Origin: Brachynemurus nebulosus
Lineage: Eukaryota; Arthropoda; Insecta; Neuroptera; Myrmeleontidae
Assembly (NCBI GenBank): GCA_035578155.1
Contig: JAPWDM010000005.1
Location: 53,512,454 to 53,576,453 of the forward strand
DNA length: 64,000 nt
Reading direction: 5' to 3'
Shown here: one piece after another, positions 13,055-26,570 of the stretch
How the letters are laid out: the number at the start of each line of letters is the position of its first letter
Position numbering within the stretch: the first letter of the stretch is position 1
Translations under genes and position numbers: made by a program
The notes under the pieces: model-generated
Told to the model about the DNA's origin: nothing
Database searches by the model: none
What the model saw: the letters and a program-made list of their open reading frames with translations, nothing else

Positions 13055-13582
13055 CAGTATAGCACCGATAATAATGGAAACATCAGTTTTGGAAATTTTT
13101 TGAGAAATTAGTCAACATCACTTTTGGAAAGTTGCATCAAAAATGTCAAGTACATAAATATTAAATCCATGTGCAATAGACCATGACGCATGATTTTATC
13201 AAAAGAAAGAAATAAATATACCGATAATAGTAGTGACAAACAACAACAGACCTCAAAGTGTGGGAATGTAGATTTTAATTATTGTACATAGAATGTTTAT
13301 CTATATGTATTCTGTTCTGTGGCGGTTCTTATCGTACGTAAAATGTAAACAAAATTGTATCAAAGCAAATTAATAAAACGACAAATGAGAAAATATTTTC
13401 TGAGATAAATAATTTTTAATTATTCACTTCTTTTTTTCTTTTATTAATATTTAAAAAAACATAATTTTAATTCAAAACATAATTTTACGATATTTGTGAA
13501 TCGCCCTTGGTCAGAAAGCATCACTTTTGTCAAGCACCACTTTTGGAGACTACTTTTTCTTGACAAAACTGATGCTCTACTG
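13055..13582. mobile_element. TA-flanked TIR element (Tc1/mariner-type MITE)
   Basis: The ends are CAGTATAGCACC and the inverse of CAGTAGAGCATC, flanked by TA at 13053-13054 and 13583-13584. It is non-coding. Confidence 0.6.
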
Positions 13583-13680
13583 TATTTGAAATTGAAAAGT
13601 TGGAACTGTTTCTCGCATTATAAAGAGTACATACACATAGGTGATTGAATATTGTCTGTATCGAGCGCCTGTCGAGCAAA

Positions 13681-13752
13681 GGATCGATGGTGTAATAGAT
13701 AACACACCTGGCTAGTTACCAGGAGATCCTGGGTTCGATTCCCGGCCGATCT
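13681..13752 (+). repeat. tRNA-Thr(AGT)-like body, probably a SINE head
   Basis: 72 nt fold as a cloverleaf. The acceptor has one mismatch, the D stem is GTGT/ACAC, and the anticodon stem CCTGG/CCAGG has loop CTAGTTA (anticodon AGT). The T arm is CTGGG-TTCGATT-CCCGG. The D loop lacks the usual GG, and a related body with a similar T/A-rich tail occurs at 19671-19743. A tRNA-derived SINE is therefore likelier than a functional gene. Confidence 0.6.
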
Positions 13753-14158
13753 GGATAATTTTTTCAATCACTTTGTGATTTTTAATTTAGGTATTTATAA
13801 ATACGATTTTCTTAATGGTGTAGCCCCTTACTTTTATTTATTTAACGGAGTACTGTAAAGTGGACTTTGATCGCTCAGAAACTTAGCGTTTAGTTATATA
13901 GTAATTATTCAACTTGTAAATATTGACTTGAAAAAGGAACATATTCCACGAAATTCTTATGTAAATAACTTATATACTTTAAAACATTTATTTCATTTTC
14001 ATGGCTAAACATGGACTACTAACCTAGATGAACAATTTTCCTATAAAAAAGTTTGCTGTGAAAAAATTACTTTTCATATAAAACAGTTTTTTTTAGTTTT
14101 CCGAAAATAAAGGTTTTTGGAATATGTACCTTTTTCATCTGACCCATTCAAATTATAC
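13753..14158. other. Non-coding DNA after the tRNA-like body
   Basis: The first 40 nt (TTTTTTCAATCAC...) resemble the tail of the second tRNA-like copy. The rest is AT-rich. Confidence 0.4.
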
Positions 14159-14163
14159 TTGTA

Positions 14164-14513
14164 TATCGTCGCCGTTACTTCAAAAACGTCGTATGTCAAA
14201 TAAAAGAATTTGTCAGAAATTAAAAAAAGCTGTTTTATTCTTTACGCTGCAATTCTTTTACCTGTGTTATTAGTGTTATTTATTGTTTATAAAAGTACCT
14301 GTATTTTTAAAGCACCGTATGACATATGACGCATTGCCAAATAAAAATGGCGATATACGAAATATTTTCAAGTGCGAATTCTCTGCTTCACTGTAGTCCT
14401 AGACATTGGAATTTTGGCTATTATATAGAAAAGATGATTTTGGTTACTATAGCATTGATAACAGAAAATGACATATTTTTGACATACGACATATTGAAGT
14501 AACGGCGACGATA
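14164..14513. mobile_element. MITE with 5-bp TTGTA duplication, 350 bp
   Basis: The ends TATCGTCGCCGTTACTTCAA and its exact inverse are flanked by TTGTA at 14159-14163 and 14514-14518. GACATACGAC is repeated subterminally. A 5-bp duplication fits Transib-type elements among others. Confidence 0.75.
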
Positions 14514-14518
14514 TTGTA

Positions 14519-15610
14519 AATTTCTTACAGAGTGGAAGTATAGTAGAATGTAGCTTATGCATGTATGCTTGCATCAAATATAAATAATATATTATTTGCA
14601 TGGGTGACAACAGGTGATTTTTCTTTTCTAGAATTTCCATAATACTCGTAATGTGGATATTATAGTAAGTAGTTATATTTAATTAAAATATGGATCATAA
14701 CTAATGAATCAATGAAAAAAAATTTAGAATTTCGTTAACAAATAAAAGAAAAAAGGATATCGAAGTAGCTCACTTTAGTGACGAATGATTGTGTCCTTTA
14801 ATTCGGCTATTATATCACATAACGCCTAGTGTCTTATATACAATATCTTATAAAGCGGTTCTCTTTCTCTACATTAGCATAAAAGCTTTCGCTTCCTCTA
14901 CATAAAAGAGCACGTGGCTTAAGTTACAATACCCCAAAAATTGGAGTTGAAATTTCGAATTATACAATTAAGGTACCTATTTGGAAACTATTAGGTGTAA
15001 ACTAGTAAATTCAGGTACGCTGCTGGGAAGCTCATTAGAAGAGCTATTGACTCACATTGAGATTTTTGTCTTTTACGCTGTAATTAATTCGAAATATTCG
15101 CAAAAACTAATTTCAGTAAGTTTTCACATTGGTCATTTAGTCCATATCTACTGTACAGAAAGAAATATAGATATAATTTTTATGGCAGCAAAACTTAACA
15201 ACATTTATGGTGGAATCGTTAAATTTGAAACTATAATTTTTTTTGGGTGCCTCCCATTATCAGAGAATTACCCACAAGTATCTCATGACAATATAATTAT
15301 GTATATCTACGATGACTAATAACACAATAAGTGTGTGAATTACTATAGGGTGTAATTATTACATAATTTTATGTACCTGTGCAAGGTAATATGCACAATG
15401 TACTGTCACATAATGCGTACGTAAGTAGTGTTATACATTCACATACATATTTATTCTGTATTGCTTCCGGTCTATTTTTATTTCCGTGCCGTTAATTCGC
15501 AGTGGTGGTTACCGAGTCTCTTTTTATGATTTTATTTATTCATTTATTTATTTATATCATTCATTTTTATGTAATTTATGTTATATATCGTAATATCATC
15601 TAGGTATATG
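14519..15610. other. Non-coding DNA
   Basis: There is no convincing gene. The 112-codon frame at 14981-15319 lacks an ATG start and resembles no family known to me. Confidence 0.4.
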
Positions 15611-17065
15611 TCGACGGCCGATCGTTGAATCAGCCAGACCATGATGTGGCAATGACAATGTTTGTGATTGTACTTCGTATCGTTAACAAGCAATAGAAAA
15701 TTTTTTTCCATTTTGAAAATGGATAAACTGCAGTACAGAAAAATCGATACAAAAAGAATATCAAAGAAAAAATACTATTGTGTTTTCGAGTTAGAATATA
15801 GGTGTGAATATAATACTCGTATGATTAAGACCCTTTTTTGGTACCCGGTACACAAACAATCAAATTTCTACAAAAACGGATGGACTTTACTTTTTCTAGA
15901 AGAGAAATATTGGTAACCTAATTAACGTATTAAATAAAATATTTTTGTTTTCTTCCTAACACTTTTCTTTACCGGAAATCTGATCCGACGAGAGAGTGGA
16001 GTAGCCGAGGTTGCAGCTCCGGGCTCCGGGCTTCAGAAGAGAGCCCGGAAAGAAGTTAAGTTTTTTTTTCTCACCACTTATTTTTTGAGAGAAAAAATTT
16101 TAAAAAAATTAGGTCGTTCCCGGAGCCTGCCATATTTCTTTACGGCTCTGCCTGAAATTATGCTTTGTAAAATCGATTAAAAAACTGCTATCTGCTATCT
16201 GCTATAAATATGTGGGTACCTGATAATTTATTATTTAAAGCCTCGATGACACTGAGCAAGTTTACAAGCCGACGAGTTAAGAAGCCGACGAGTCAGCTAG
16301 TGCGATAGTAATGTAGACACACAAAATTTTTCACTCGCTAAGAAGCCAATTTTTCTTTTATTTGTTCAACTTTTTGGGGTATTCTAACGTTAAAAATTAA
16401 AGTAGAATATAAATCTGTATGTATCGTGGATACTTTTATTTTTAATAACATATTTCTCACGTTTTTTTTCCATTGTTTACCCACAATTTTTTATCATTTA
16501 TTTTTGCTTTTCTTTTCTTTTTAACTTCTTTTTGATAGTATGAGCTAAAATAACAACTTCTGCACGAACTAGTTCCGTCGACTAGACAACTGTAGTATTT
16601 TATATATTTTTTTATGAAACAACTACTGACATACTCGTAGCTCATTCATTAGCAATTGTGATGACACACGGCTAGTTTACTAGCTAACAAGCCTACACGC
16701 CAGCGAGTAGCGAATAAAATAGCCCGGTTTTCAACTTTTATCGCAGCTTCTTTACAAGCTGTTAGTTGTCTAGTGAACATAATGACACTGGGCGAGTTTA
16801 CTAGCAGCTTGTAAACTCGCCGGCTAGTAGGGAGTAAACTTAGTTAGTGTCATCGAGGCTTAAATGAGTTTTTTTTTTTAAATTTCAGAATATACCCACA
16901 TTTGTTTATAAAATTACACCTTGATTTTTAACTTTAAACGACTATCAAACGATAAAAATGAAATGATCCGGTTGACATCAGTTAGAAATTTTATAAAATT
17001 CCGCTGTTTGATTATCTGGCTAGACACTACAGCATGGTCTGGCTGATTCACCGATCGATCGCCTG
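15611..17065. mobile_element. TIR element family 'AATCAGCCAGA', copy 2
   Basis: The left end CGGCCGATCGTTGAATCAG with GCCAGACCATG pairs with the inverse at about 17025-17065. It encloses the 624-bp MITE below. Confidence 0.6.
16238..16861. mobile_element. Nested MITE, about 624 bp
   Basis: The TIRs are AAGCCTCGATGACACT and its inverse AGTGTCATCGAGGCTT. Many subterminal copies of short motifs such as ACTAGC and AGCTTGTAAAC occur in both orientations, as in hAT elements. I could not settle the duplication. Confidence 0.7.
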
Positions 17066-17660
17066 CATATACTATTAAATTATTAAATTTTTTTTTATTA
17101 AAGAAATTTATTAATTACACAGTAAAACCATATTTAATGCTATTTTTTTTTAAAGTCAAAATCTAGTAGTTAAATAGGAAATAGCAGAACCCTGTAGTAG
17201 CCGCAATCATAGAACTTTTTGCTACTTTCACAGAAAACCGAAGACAACGGAGATGCACCGGAAAATTTCTACCATCTAATAAATCAACTCGAATTAATAA
17301 GACATTTTTCCATCAAATACAAAAAAATTCGCACCTACCCAAAATGAAAATCCTAACATCGCCCCTGTTTATATATTTTAATTTATTCCAAGAATATGCC
17401 GTTTTTAGCATATTTCATTTTTCAGAATTATCTTTTGAATCAGTTCTTGAAGCTATACTGTCAAGAAATAAAGGGTTAAAGACGTAAATCTGTCTTTCTT
17501 AATAACAGAAATCTAAAAAACTTCTTGATACCTATAAACTTAATTTAAATTTCATAATTAATAGGAAAATAATTATATTCATGATATCAAAAAGACAATC
17601 TTCTAGCACACTAATTTATATTTAATTAGAATTAGAAGAAAATTTACATTTTGGTAGATA

Positions 17661-17662
<2 letters not shown>
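17066..17662. other. Non-coding DNA
   Basis: It is AT-rich with no recognised feature. Confidence 0.4.

Positions 17663-17733
<71 letters not shown>
17663..17733. repeat. (TA)n tract
   Basis: This is pure TA, about 71 bp. Confidence 0.85.
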
Positions 17734-17735
<2 letters not shown>

Positions 17736-18819
17736 TTGGAAGTAAATTTGGTTGTGATAAAGTAATTTATTCTTATCTACCGTTTCACCTACACACTTTC
17801 ACTTGGGACAACCAGCCACAAAATGACATTTTCTAGAATTCATTTATCATCTAAATATTACGATAAACTTCTAAGAATATTCGTCGTAAAATATAATGAT
17901 AAAACAATACACAAATTTTATGTAGGTCATATCTTACTTCATTTGAACTGTTACCTTATTTATGCGTGGTTCACACTGTGTAAGTACATAATAGGTACCA
18001 AGTACCCAGAGTGCGAAGAAATTGTGTTTACTCTCCGTTGACAGTGTCCTAGGTTTTCGGACTGTGTGGCCCTCTTTAAAATGTTTCCGTTGAAAGTGAC
18101 CCTACAAACTGTTGCCATAAGTTACTTGTTCAATCGACTTTATTTATTAAATATTATTAATTATTTACTACCTATTGTTTAATTCGATAGAAACCATATA
18201 AAAAATTCGATAGAAACGATACAGAAAATTCGATAGAAATACATAGAAGCAGTCAAAATTTCAAAGTTCAAAGATTCAAACGTGTCAATGAGTTTTTATT
18301 TTATTTTTTGTATAGAAATTATAACATAATTATTTAATTTAACGCTACAATTGTAATAAAACTTATTTATCATATTACAGTATGTGCATATAATATATAT
18401 ACACAAAGTGTATACAGATGAACATATCTATGTAAAGCTTCGAAGCTACCCATGTCATAAAATATTACCGTAGAATGTATTTCACATAATCTTTTCATCA
18501 TTCACATTATTGTATATCTTAACAAGAATAACTGTACCACTAAAAATAAAATACATTTGAGGATCGAACAGACCGGTCTGGCATACCGTAACACGACCAC
18601 AATTTGATTGGATTGTGACGCGTGGCACTATGCGGTCAAATTGGATATTCATACCAATCCGATCAAACTAACTATTTAGATAAAAATACAACACCAAATA
18701 TTGAAGTGTTTGTATCTAACAAATACAACAATTTTGAAATTACATATAGAAATTTTTATATAGTTATAAGTTATATAATTATAATTAAGTATTATTATAT
18801 AATAGTTATAATTATATCA
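17734..18819. other. Non-coding DNA
   Basis: There are three close copies of AAATTCGATAGAAA at 18180-18240. There is no gene. Confidence 0.4.
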
Positions 18820-19300
18820 TACCGGATGTCCCATTTGGATGTATACATATGATTTACATGTTAATTTTTAACATTGGATTCCCATAAGGAAAAAATTATG
18901 TCACAAGAGTATTTTGAAAAAACGAATAATACTAATTTAATATTACATATAACTACTATTACTATAACTGCAGTAAAATAAAGAAATGAAGGTCGCAATT
19001 TTCAAGCAATTCACATTTTTACATAATAAATATTTGTGTCATCTGCTGTAAATTCAAAAAGGCATTTTTTATTTTTCTTCAAGATAAATATTAAAATAAT
19101 AAAAATACCAAAAGAATATTCTGTTGAAGAAATAGTGCAGATAGTTTGGTGGAAAAAAGTTATTTTATAAAAGAAAATTACCAAAAATAGGAATATGTTT
19201 ATCCAAAGCACTCTTGTGACCTAACTTTTTCCTTATAGGAATCCAATGTTAAAAATTAACATGTAAATCGTACGTATACATCCGGCGGGGACACCCAGTA
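18820..19300. mobile_element. MITE with about 90-bp inverted ends
   Basis: 18820-18910 and 19211-19300 are inverted copies (GGATGTATAC, ATTTACATGTTAATTTTTAA, CACAAGAGT). The termini are ACCGGATGTCCC and the inverse of ACTGGGTGTCCC. Confidence 0.75.
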
Positions 19301-19670
19301 TATAGTATTTATATATTATATAAATTATATATAGTTATGTAATATAATATATGACATTACTTGACCCAAACACTCAAAAAAGTAATATGTAACTACCTAA
19401 GTACTATAACACAATTAAAATAAAAATATTTGTTTTGGACAAAACAAAACAAAATAAAATTATATGTTTTGGTAATTTCAAATATTATCGAGGGCTTGTG
19501 AACCACTACTGAATATGGCGAACTTTTGTTCGTATTTAAACAGACGTAGTATTCATATGCTCGCTTAACATTCAACTAAACTAAAACTTAAACGCTCGAT
19601 TTCTTTAGTACGTATGATCAAATCCATATGTTAATTGAAAATTAGATAGTGATTAAAAAATCATGAAAAT

Positions 19671-19743
19671 GGATCGGCTGCGAATTGAACCCAGGATCTC
19701 TTGTTAACTAGCCAAGTGCCTGCCACCCTAGACCACACGATCC
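19671..19743 (-). repeat. tRNA-Thr(AGT)-like body, second SINE copy
   Basis: The minus strand shows acceptor GGATCGT, an A-box-like TGGTCTAGGGTGG, loop CTAGTTA (anticodon AGT) and T arm CTGGGTTCAATTCGCAG. The anticodon and T stems have mismatches. It is a relative of 13681-13752. Confidence 0.6.
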
Positions 19744-19839
19744 TTGTTCAAGAGCCACTCCAGTTCAATTACTGTTCTATTATCATAACAGTTTTTGGCC
19801 AAAAATAAAATTTTCGAATATATCCAGAATCGATCACAT

Positions 19840-20634
19840 ACACGGAGAGAAAATTCCTATAAAAATTACTGTGCTCAGCACTACAATCGACGTGTAAAAG
19901 ACGAACGTATTAAATTCTGTAAGGTAAAAATATAAAGATTATAATTAATCTTAAAAAATTTAAAGGATGGAATGTTCTTTTCGTAATATTATCTCCGTAA
20001 AATTTGTAAAACAGCACAGTAAAAAGTTCCATTACCGACAAAAAAATAATTTTTAATTGTGTTTATTAAAAAAATTTCCATGCTAACATGCTAATAATAG
20101 AAAGAAAAAAAAACAGAAAGAAGGTTGGTTTTGTTGGGATCGCTGTAATGAAATGTACCTCAATCAGCGAGTTACATGGGTTACATGCGAACCATATAGG
20201 TGTGGACTGTGGAAGAAACTTTGTCACACAGCTCCCACCAAGCACCTTGAAGCAGCTAGTAGTCAGTTGCTTTTACACTCTCTTAGGATGATGTCATCGT
20301 TTAATTCATCTTTTTGTTATTCACCTATCTTTAGTATATGTATTAATACAATATATTGTTGGCAATCATTTTTCTATACATGTTTTTACAGGTACAGTGC
20401 AACCAATATAAGGTCGCGAGACAGATACGCAAATGAAAGAGTACGACAACAAGAATTAAACTATAATATACATGCATAAGAGTGTGATAAAAGTTGTGTT
20501 AGCACCACATTAAATTTTACCATGCTAGCACATATTTTTTATTTTGGTCGTCGATCGCACACGGATTATAGGGGAGCATAGTAATTTTTTTGAAATTTTC
20601 TCTACAAAAATTATAGGATTTTTCTCTCCGTGTA
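19840..20634. mobile_element. CACGGAGAGAAA-type TIR element, about 795 bp
   Basis: The ends TACACGGAGAGAAAATTCCT and the inverse GGATTTTTCTCTCCGTGTA are followed inward by AAAAATTACTGTGCTC-like sequence on both sides. A third, solo end is at 431-505. Internal open frames (20088-20479) are not convincing genes. Confidence 0.7.
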
Positions 20635-20746
20635 CGCAATCAACGAGTGCCAATAAGAATGGGCATACATGATCATAAGGATATTATTGACGTGATTCAG
20701 AGGAAGCAGCTAATTTAGTTCAGTCACGACAATCGCATCATGGTAG

Positions 20747-20940
20747 ATGAACGACTTCCACGAAAAGTTTACCACCGAAAGTTTAACACCGAAACACCGT
20801 AAACGGGGCAGACCTAGAAAAAGCTGGCATCGTGAAATTATCGAAACCATGGAAAGCAGGGAATTAGAACCGGATCAGTACCACAGCAGGGCAGCATGGT
20901 CTTTGGGAGCGGGAAGACCATGCTGCCCTATAATTTCCAA
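20747..20940 (+). pseudogene. Possible non-LTR retrotransposon ORF2 C-terminal fragment
   Basis: The frame contains RKRGRPRKSWHREIIETMESREL and WSLGAGRP, the kind of basic C-terminal sequence seen after the RT domain in several LINE ORF2 proteins. No RT motif is present and the frame is short, so it is a 3' fragment at best. Confidence 0.4.
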
Positions 20941-21866
20941 TAGATATATATACTTTTTATTTAAAGTTTCTACTGTCGCGCAGTCGGGTAAAAAAATTAT
21001 TACTCATTACTCATGTCAACCATTACTTATGTACGGTTACTCATCGACAGCAGAACATGGCAAAATGTTGCATCAATGTATTTACCTATCAACAGATAGA
21101 TTTGTTATAATGAATGTGGGATAATACAAACGAAATGTTGATAATAACGTACCTAGATCTGTCATTTTAGTGTTTCAACTAATACGTCATATATATTCCG
21201 AAACAGTTTTCGAAATTAATACGATATGTTCGTTGATGTTCACTGTTCTAGCTGGCTGTTTTATAGTGCCCCAACGTGTGTTACGTGTTGACGTTTTGAA
21301 AATGTTCAAGTACAAAATATGTTCAATGTAGATATTACAATAATTCAAATGAATAGATTTGATTTATTCATTTGCGATGCTTACTCATTGTACCTACAGA
21401 TAATAACAGACACATTGAAATCATTTTTGAACAATGTAAATATAGGTACTGTATTCATTTGATGGTAAAAAGTTTTCAAATATTCTCATCACACTGAATA
21501 ATTATATTGATAGTGAGTAATTTGAAAATGTTTTTTCCTAAAAAATGTTTGTCTGTAATGCTTACAATTTCATCCTGTCTGTCCATTCAGCCGTCAAACC
21601 CTCATAATTTTTATATCTTTGAACATATAAACATGAAATTTTATTTATAAATGCTATGATTGTAGGTGTTAATCAATATACGCCAAAGAAAACGTTTTCT
21701 TAATTTTTGCTTAAGATGTTTTCCATACTAAAAATATTTAAAAAAATTTTGACGTACCGTATCACGTAAGGCATGGTTTATAAAAGGGGCACGTATAAAT
21801 AAAGTTCTTAAGCCGTTTTTAATTTTTCTAAAATATCTTTTGCGAAATATCGCCGGGATAAATCTA
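20941..21866. other. Non-coding DNA
   Basis: I see no gene. The 62-codon open frame at 21728-21916 (minus strand) overlaps the next element's end. Confidence 0.4.
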
Positions 21867-23048
21867 TGGTAAGTGCGGGAGAGATGCCGCGTCGGGAGAG
21901 ATGCCACAGTAGCCATAGTTTGTCCGTTGATTTATAGATAGTGCTATTAATGAAATATATGTTTAAAAAAAGTTACTTATTTAAGCTGTATATGGTAACA
22001 TTTATGATTAGTCCAAGAGTTTAGTAATTATCCAACTTTTTATTATTGAAAAGTAAGTTTTTTAACATAATATTTTATCTAGCATTTAATTCATAAGAAT
22101 TTAAGAATGTATATTTCATTGTTTTAATGAAAATGAGTTTTGTTATTAATTTAGGTACATATATTTTAAAAGTACTGTATAAAATTTTAGGTTGGAATTC
22201 CACACTATGCTTGCTATAGCAACATGCGGCATCTATTCCAACAAAAAGGAGAGATGCCGCATTTAAAGTTGGTATAGATGCCGCATCATATTACATGTTA
22301 AAAACATAGACTTATATACCTTAATTATGCAATTTTTTTTTTTTTTTTTTTGGACTGTAAATTATGCCACTTAAATATAAAAGATCCATTAATGGATCAG
22401 AAAGAGCCCTCATATTATTGACGATAACGAAAATAATGATGATTGCCTGTGTATTAAATGTTTTGAAAAGTACTCAGAAACAAAATTATAGTTGCCTGGT
22501 TAAGATGTATAAAGTGCCAAAAATGGTTACATATGGCATGCGTCATGTATGGAGATGTGTGTAAATTGCAAAATTTTTATACCTCTTTTCAGATAAAATT
22601 GATGATGAGTTTTCGTTAAAAAATTAAATAATTCTTATATTCGAAACAAACCGATCTTCTATTCTTTTCTAAAAATAAACTGCAAATTTAAAATTTACAT
22701 AAATGCAATAATAAAAGAGATAAAGCCAAGAAAACGGAAATTATTTAAATTCAAAGTTACGAAGCATGGTTAAATTTAACTGAAATAGACCATAATATGA
22801 ACTACACGGCGTCTCACTTTCTTTGATGCGGTATCTCTCCCATAGGTGTGGGAGAGACGCCGCTTTGCAGGCTCTACAAAAATGTTAATGATGAATTCAT
22901 TATGACTCAAAATTTAAAATTATTTATAAATAATTTTTAAAGAACAATGTTTACGTTTATTATGTACCAAATTTCAAATCAATTAAATGCATACTTTAAG
23001 AATTATCAAGTGTTTTCAAAATGTGCGGCATCTCTCCCGCATTCACCC
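21867..23048. mobile_element. Pogo-like internally deleted element, copy A
   Basis: The ends are TGGTAAGTGCGGGAGAGATG and the inverse of GGGTGAATGCGGGAGAGATG, flanked by TA. It is alignable over its length to 57611-59410. The remnant near 22400-22570 encodes, across frame breaks, DDNENNDDCLCIKCF and a W-L-R-C-x-x-C-like stretch. This recalls the Cys-rich C-terminus of some pogo/Tigger-type transposases. Confidence 0.7.
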
Positions 23049-23880
23049 TAATATATCCTAACTACCTACACCTTATTTTAAAATTAAATTTTAATCTTAC
23101 TTTTTCCTTACAATGTATAAAAAACAAAAAAATAATAAATATTCTGCTGCAATTAGTAAGATTTATATCTTGGACCGTATTTTAGTCGGTGAATTTAAAA
23201 AAAAAATTTTTTTAAATTTAACATTAAATACCAAAGCTGATGCTTATGTCATGTCCTATATGCATAATTGTCTTTATGACATCCTCCAAAAATTCAAATC
23301 TAAATCGAGAAATGCTGGAAAATGTGTAAAATTTTTGGTTTTTGTCAATATTTTGTAAATAATTCCAGATATAATTCCACGTGTCCTATCGTACAGGATA
23401 CCGCTAAAAAATTATTTGCAAAACATTTGGTTTTAAAATTTACATGTTTCTATGATAACAGGTTCCTTTTATGGACAGACCTGACGAAAAGAGGAAGTAT
23501 TGAAACCCTACGAACCGAGCTTGAGGAGGGAGCCCGTAGTTGTCAGTAATCACTAACTTCTTGGGAGAAAATTTTTAAAAATGTGATTGAGTCCCGGGAC
23601 TGGTCATCTCTCTTCAACGTCCTGGTTATGGGTAACTTAAACAGAGTCTCTTGTCGAATAAGTATATATATGATATTTATCTACTTTTAGATAAACCGCA
23701 ATAAATTTACTTAAATGTCTTGTATTTTATTCCGAAAGCTGTGAAAAGTCAAACTTCGGAAAAACTTTGACTTAATCCGCCTAAGAAGCACTTAACGAAT
23801 TTTTTATACCTATTTGCAATGAACTGTTGTTGAAAAATTTTAAAAAATAACGTTTTCGTAATAAACGTTTATTACATTAA
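23049..23880. other. Non-coding DNA
   Basis: There are weak, short open frames only. 23460-23640 is less AT-rich but unrecognised. Confidence 0.4.
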
Positions 23881-23883
23881 TTT

Positions 23884-23999
23884 CCAGAATGGAATTCAGC
23901 TATTACAGCCACTGTCATGACGCGACTTGAGCCCGGGACTATGGCAGAAATTTGTTTTTTTGGTCCCTAGAAACCGAAAATAATATTCACTAAAATTTG

Positions 24000-24071
<72 letters not shown>

Positions 24072-24189
24072 AAATCACATAAAAAAGGCCTTTAAACTAT
24101 TATTCTATGTCAACTAGTTTCCAAGAAAAACTAACTTTTATAAACGGAAATTCGCTATGTTATGCAGGTTGCTGCAACAGGGGTATTTG
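23884..24189. repeat. (TA)n-bearing repeat family, copy 3
   Basis: It runs from CCAGAATGGAATTCAGC through GCCCGGGACTATGGCAGAAA and (TA)n (24001-24069) to the inverse of AAATACCCCTGTTGCAGC. Confidence 0.75.
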
Positions 24190-25351
24190 ACTTCAAAAAT
24201 AATAATTCGATACAGCACACAACTAATTAACACAATAATTTGTTGAAAATGAAAATTAATTTATCCTATCAAGCAGACATACATATTCAATATCCAGATC
24301 TAGAACTTGTATGAAATTCATTAACATTTCGGAAACATATTTTATCCATGTTTAACAATACCATTCAATTGCCAAGTTTGTAATAATAATGAATACGTTA
24401 TGCTGGAAATTGTACCAGACTTCATTGTAATATAATACACTGTTATTTGAGTAATACTAGAATATATACGCATACTTACTATATGAATGTTGATGAAAAT
24501 AGGCTAAGTAATTAATACCGACGTCGTGAGTCAAGACAAAAGTGATCGCTAAAAAAGAAAATTAATTTAGGTAAACTTATAACTTACAAATTTCTTCGTA
24601 AACTTACTAAATCTTTGTGGTTATCATTGAAAGTAGAGATGTATCCTAATTTCTTTCATTTGGTTCACACTAAAATTTCGATTACCTCTGATGTGTCGAA
24701 GCGATTAAATATAATCTGCGTATATCTGATACAAAATTGAGATAACTTTTATGAGAATTTTTCATTTTTGATACACCTGATTATAGCTTTTCCTGATTTC
24801 CATTATAGCTTTTCTTTACATTGACTCTATCATTTTAATTTTATCACTCAAGTATTTTAAAGTTCTTTTCAAATAAGTTGTTGAGGCGTACAAGGGGGGA
24901 AGAGGTCAAGGGTCATAACCTCCTCTCGAAAATTAAAAATATATACACTAAATATTATTTAATTTTAAACACCACAATGGTAAAATTATTATAATTGATT
25001 GTCAGTTGGTTTTTTTTCCTCGTCAATTTTAATTCTATAAGAAAAACGAGAATTTCTTAATTTTCTTTTTGAAAATCTAAATCTTTTTTAGCTCTTTTAT
25101 TTCCTATGTGACCTCCCAAGAAATTTGACTGTATACGGTGATAAGTTGGCTACTTTTACTATTGAATACCCTGATAAGTTGGCTACTTTTACTATTGAAT
25201 TTAAATAAGAAAGGTAGTTAACTTATTTTTCAAAAAATTTTAGTTTCCCTAATGATTTTTTTGAGACTTTTCATCGATAACAAACGTTACCCACATCATA
25301 TTTGCATACTTTATTTATACTATTTGCAATACTTCCGAATTGGGAGAAAAT
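24190..25351. other. Non-coding DNA
   Basis: A tandem TGATAAGTTGGCTACTTTTA occurs at about 25140-25198 (two units). There is no gene. Confidence 0.4.
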
Positions 25352-25545
25352 TGTGGGGTTTTAGGAAGGTGTGCATCTACAGCCAATTTTTTTTAAAGGA
25401 ACTATCCCGATATTTATCTAAAATTGTGAAGGTAAACTACATAAAACCTTCACGAACACCATTGGCCGAACATTGGTCGCAGGATTCAAACCTTAACCTC
25501 CCAGTCTGGTAATTTCCAATGTCTATGCATACCCGGCCTCTCCGC
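25352..25545. repeat. Interspersed repeat, second copy
   Basis: It aligns with 1480-1620. The minus-strand part GGTTTGAATCCTGCGACC looks like a tRNA-type B box, so it may be a SINE. Confidence 0.55.
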
Positions 25546-26570
25546 TAATAAGTATTAGAATTATTTTCAACTGATTTTTCAATTTTGGGTGTCTGTTACA
25601 GGAAAATATAATTTTTCTTAACTTTGCACTTATAATTTTGTTCAAAACAAATTGAATAATTTCAAAAAACTACCACCAACTCCACAATTCAAATCTCTCG
25701 GTTACTTGACTTGATCTAAAGACTAGTTTGAACAATCCTCTCCCGGCAAATCAATATCACACTGTATCAGTAAACATCTCCAAACAATATAATCACTACT
25801 TTGGCGATTATAATCCATTAAGTTATTAATTACTGCTACCAGAGTAACCACTACCTAATATTATTTTGAAACGCTTTAGCTGTTCGTCCATTTATTACAT
25901 TAATCTGAGGTGCTAGTTATCGGTTATGTGATGAGAATGGTTACTGTAGCAAACACAGATTGATCTTGGACGAACGAACGAACATAGGCTAGGCGTAATA
26001 ATAACGACGACAAACAATAGTTTACCATTAGACGATACCTGTAAATTAACGAAATCAACCATAAATTGATCATCGGAATCTTAACTTACAATTTATGTAT
26101 GGTTACTTAACTATACACACATGTCCTCTTTAATAAGAATAATTGTACGTTTCAAATCAGATGTCATGCCTATAGTATTCATTAAGAAGCATACAGAGAC
26201 TCTAGAAATTGTAGCAATTCTCTAAATTCACCCTTTTATAACTTAAGTGCATCTTGTGGTTGTAAACATCCAAGGAACCGTATACGACTTTCTGCGACTT
26301 TCTTCAAAGATTTCTTCAAAAATTGGAAGACAAGAGTGGGAACTAACTGTTAATAACTTTCGGACTAAGTTTTCGTAACGTCTGGGATGTAAGTATGATC
26401 CAAGTGGTTAGATAAGACATACCCTACATATTCTTCAAACATGAAACTAAAAAAAAATAAAATTCAATCATTACTAATTAGTAATTGGACTATTAAGATT
26501 TGACTAATTTAAAACGTTTATATTGAGGTGCGTAATATCGAAATTAAAATGACCAAAATTCGTTATGTTG
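25546..26570. other. Non-coding DNA
   Basis: I see no recognised feature. Confidence 0.4.

Noticed and set aside
13681..13752. Functional tRNA-Thr gene
   Set aside because: Defective D loop, acceptor mismatch and a related copy elsewhere favour a SINE.
14981..15319. 112-codon ORF
   Set aside because: No ATG start and no motif; consistent with chance in AT-rich DNA.
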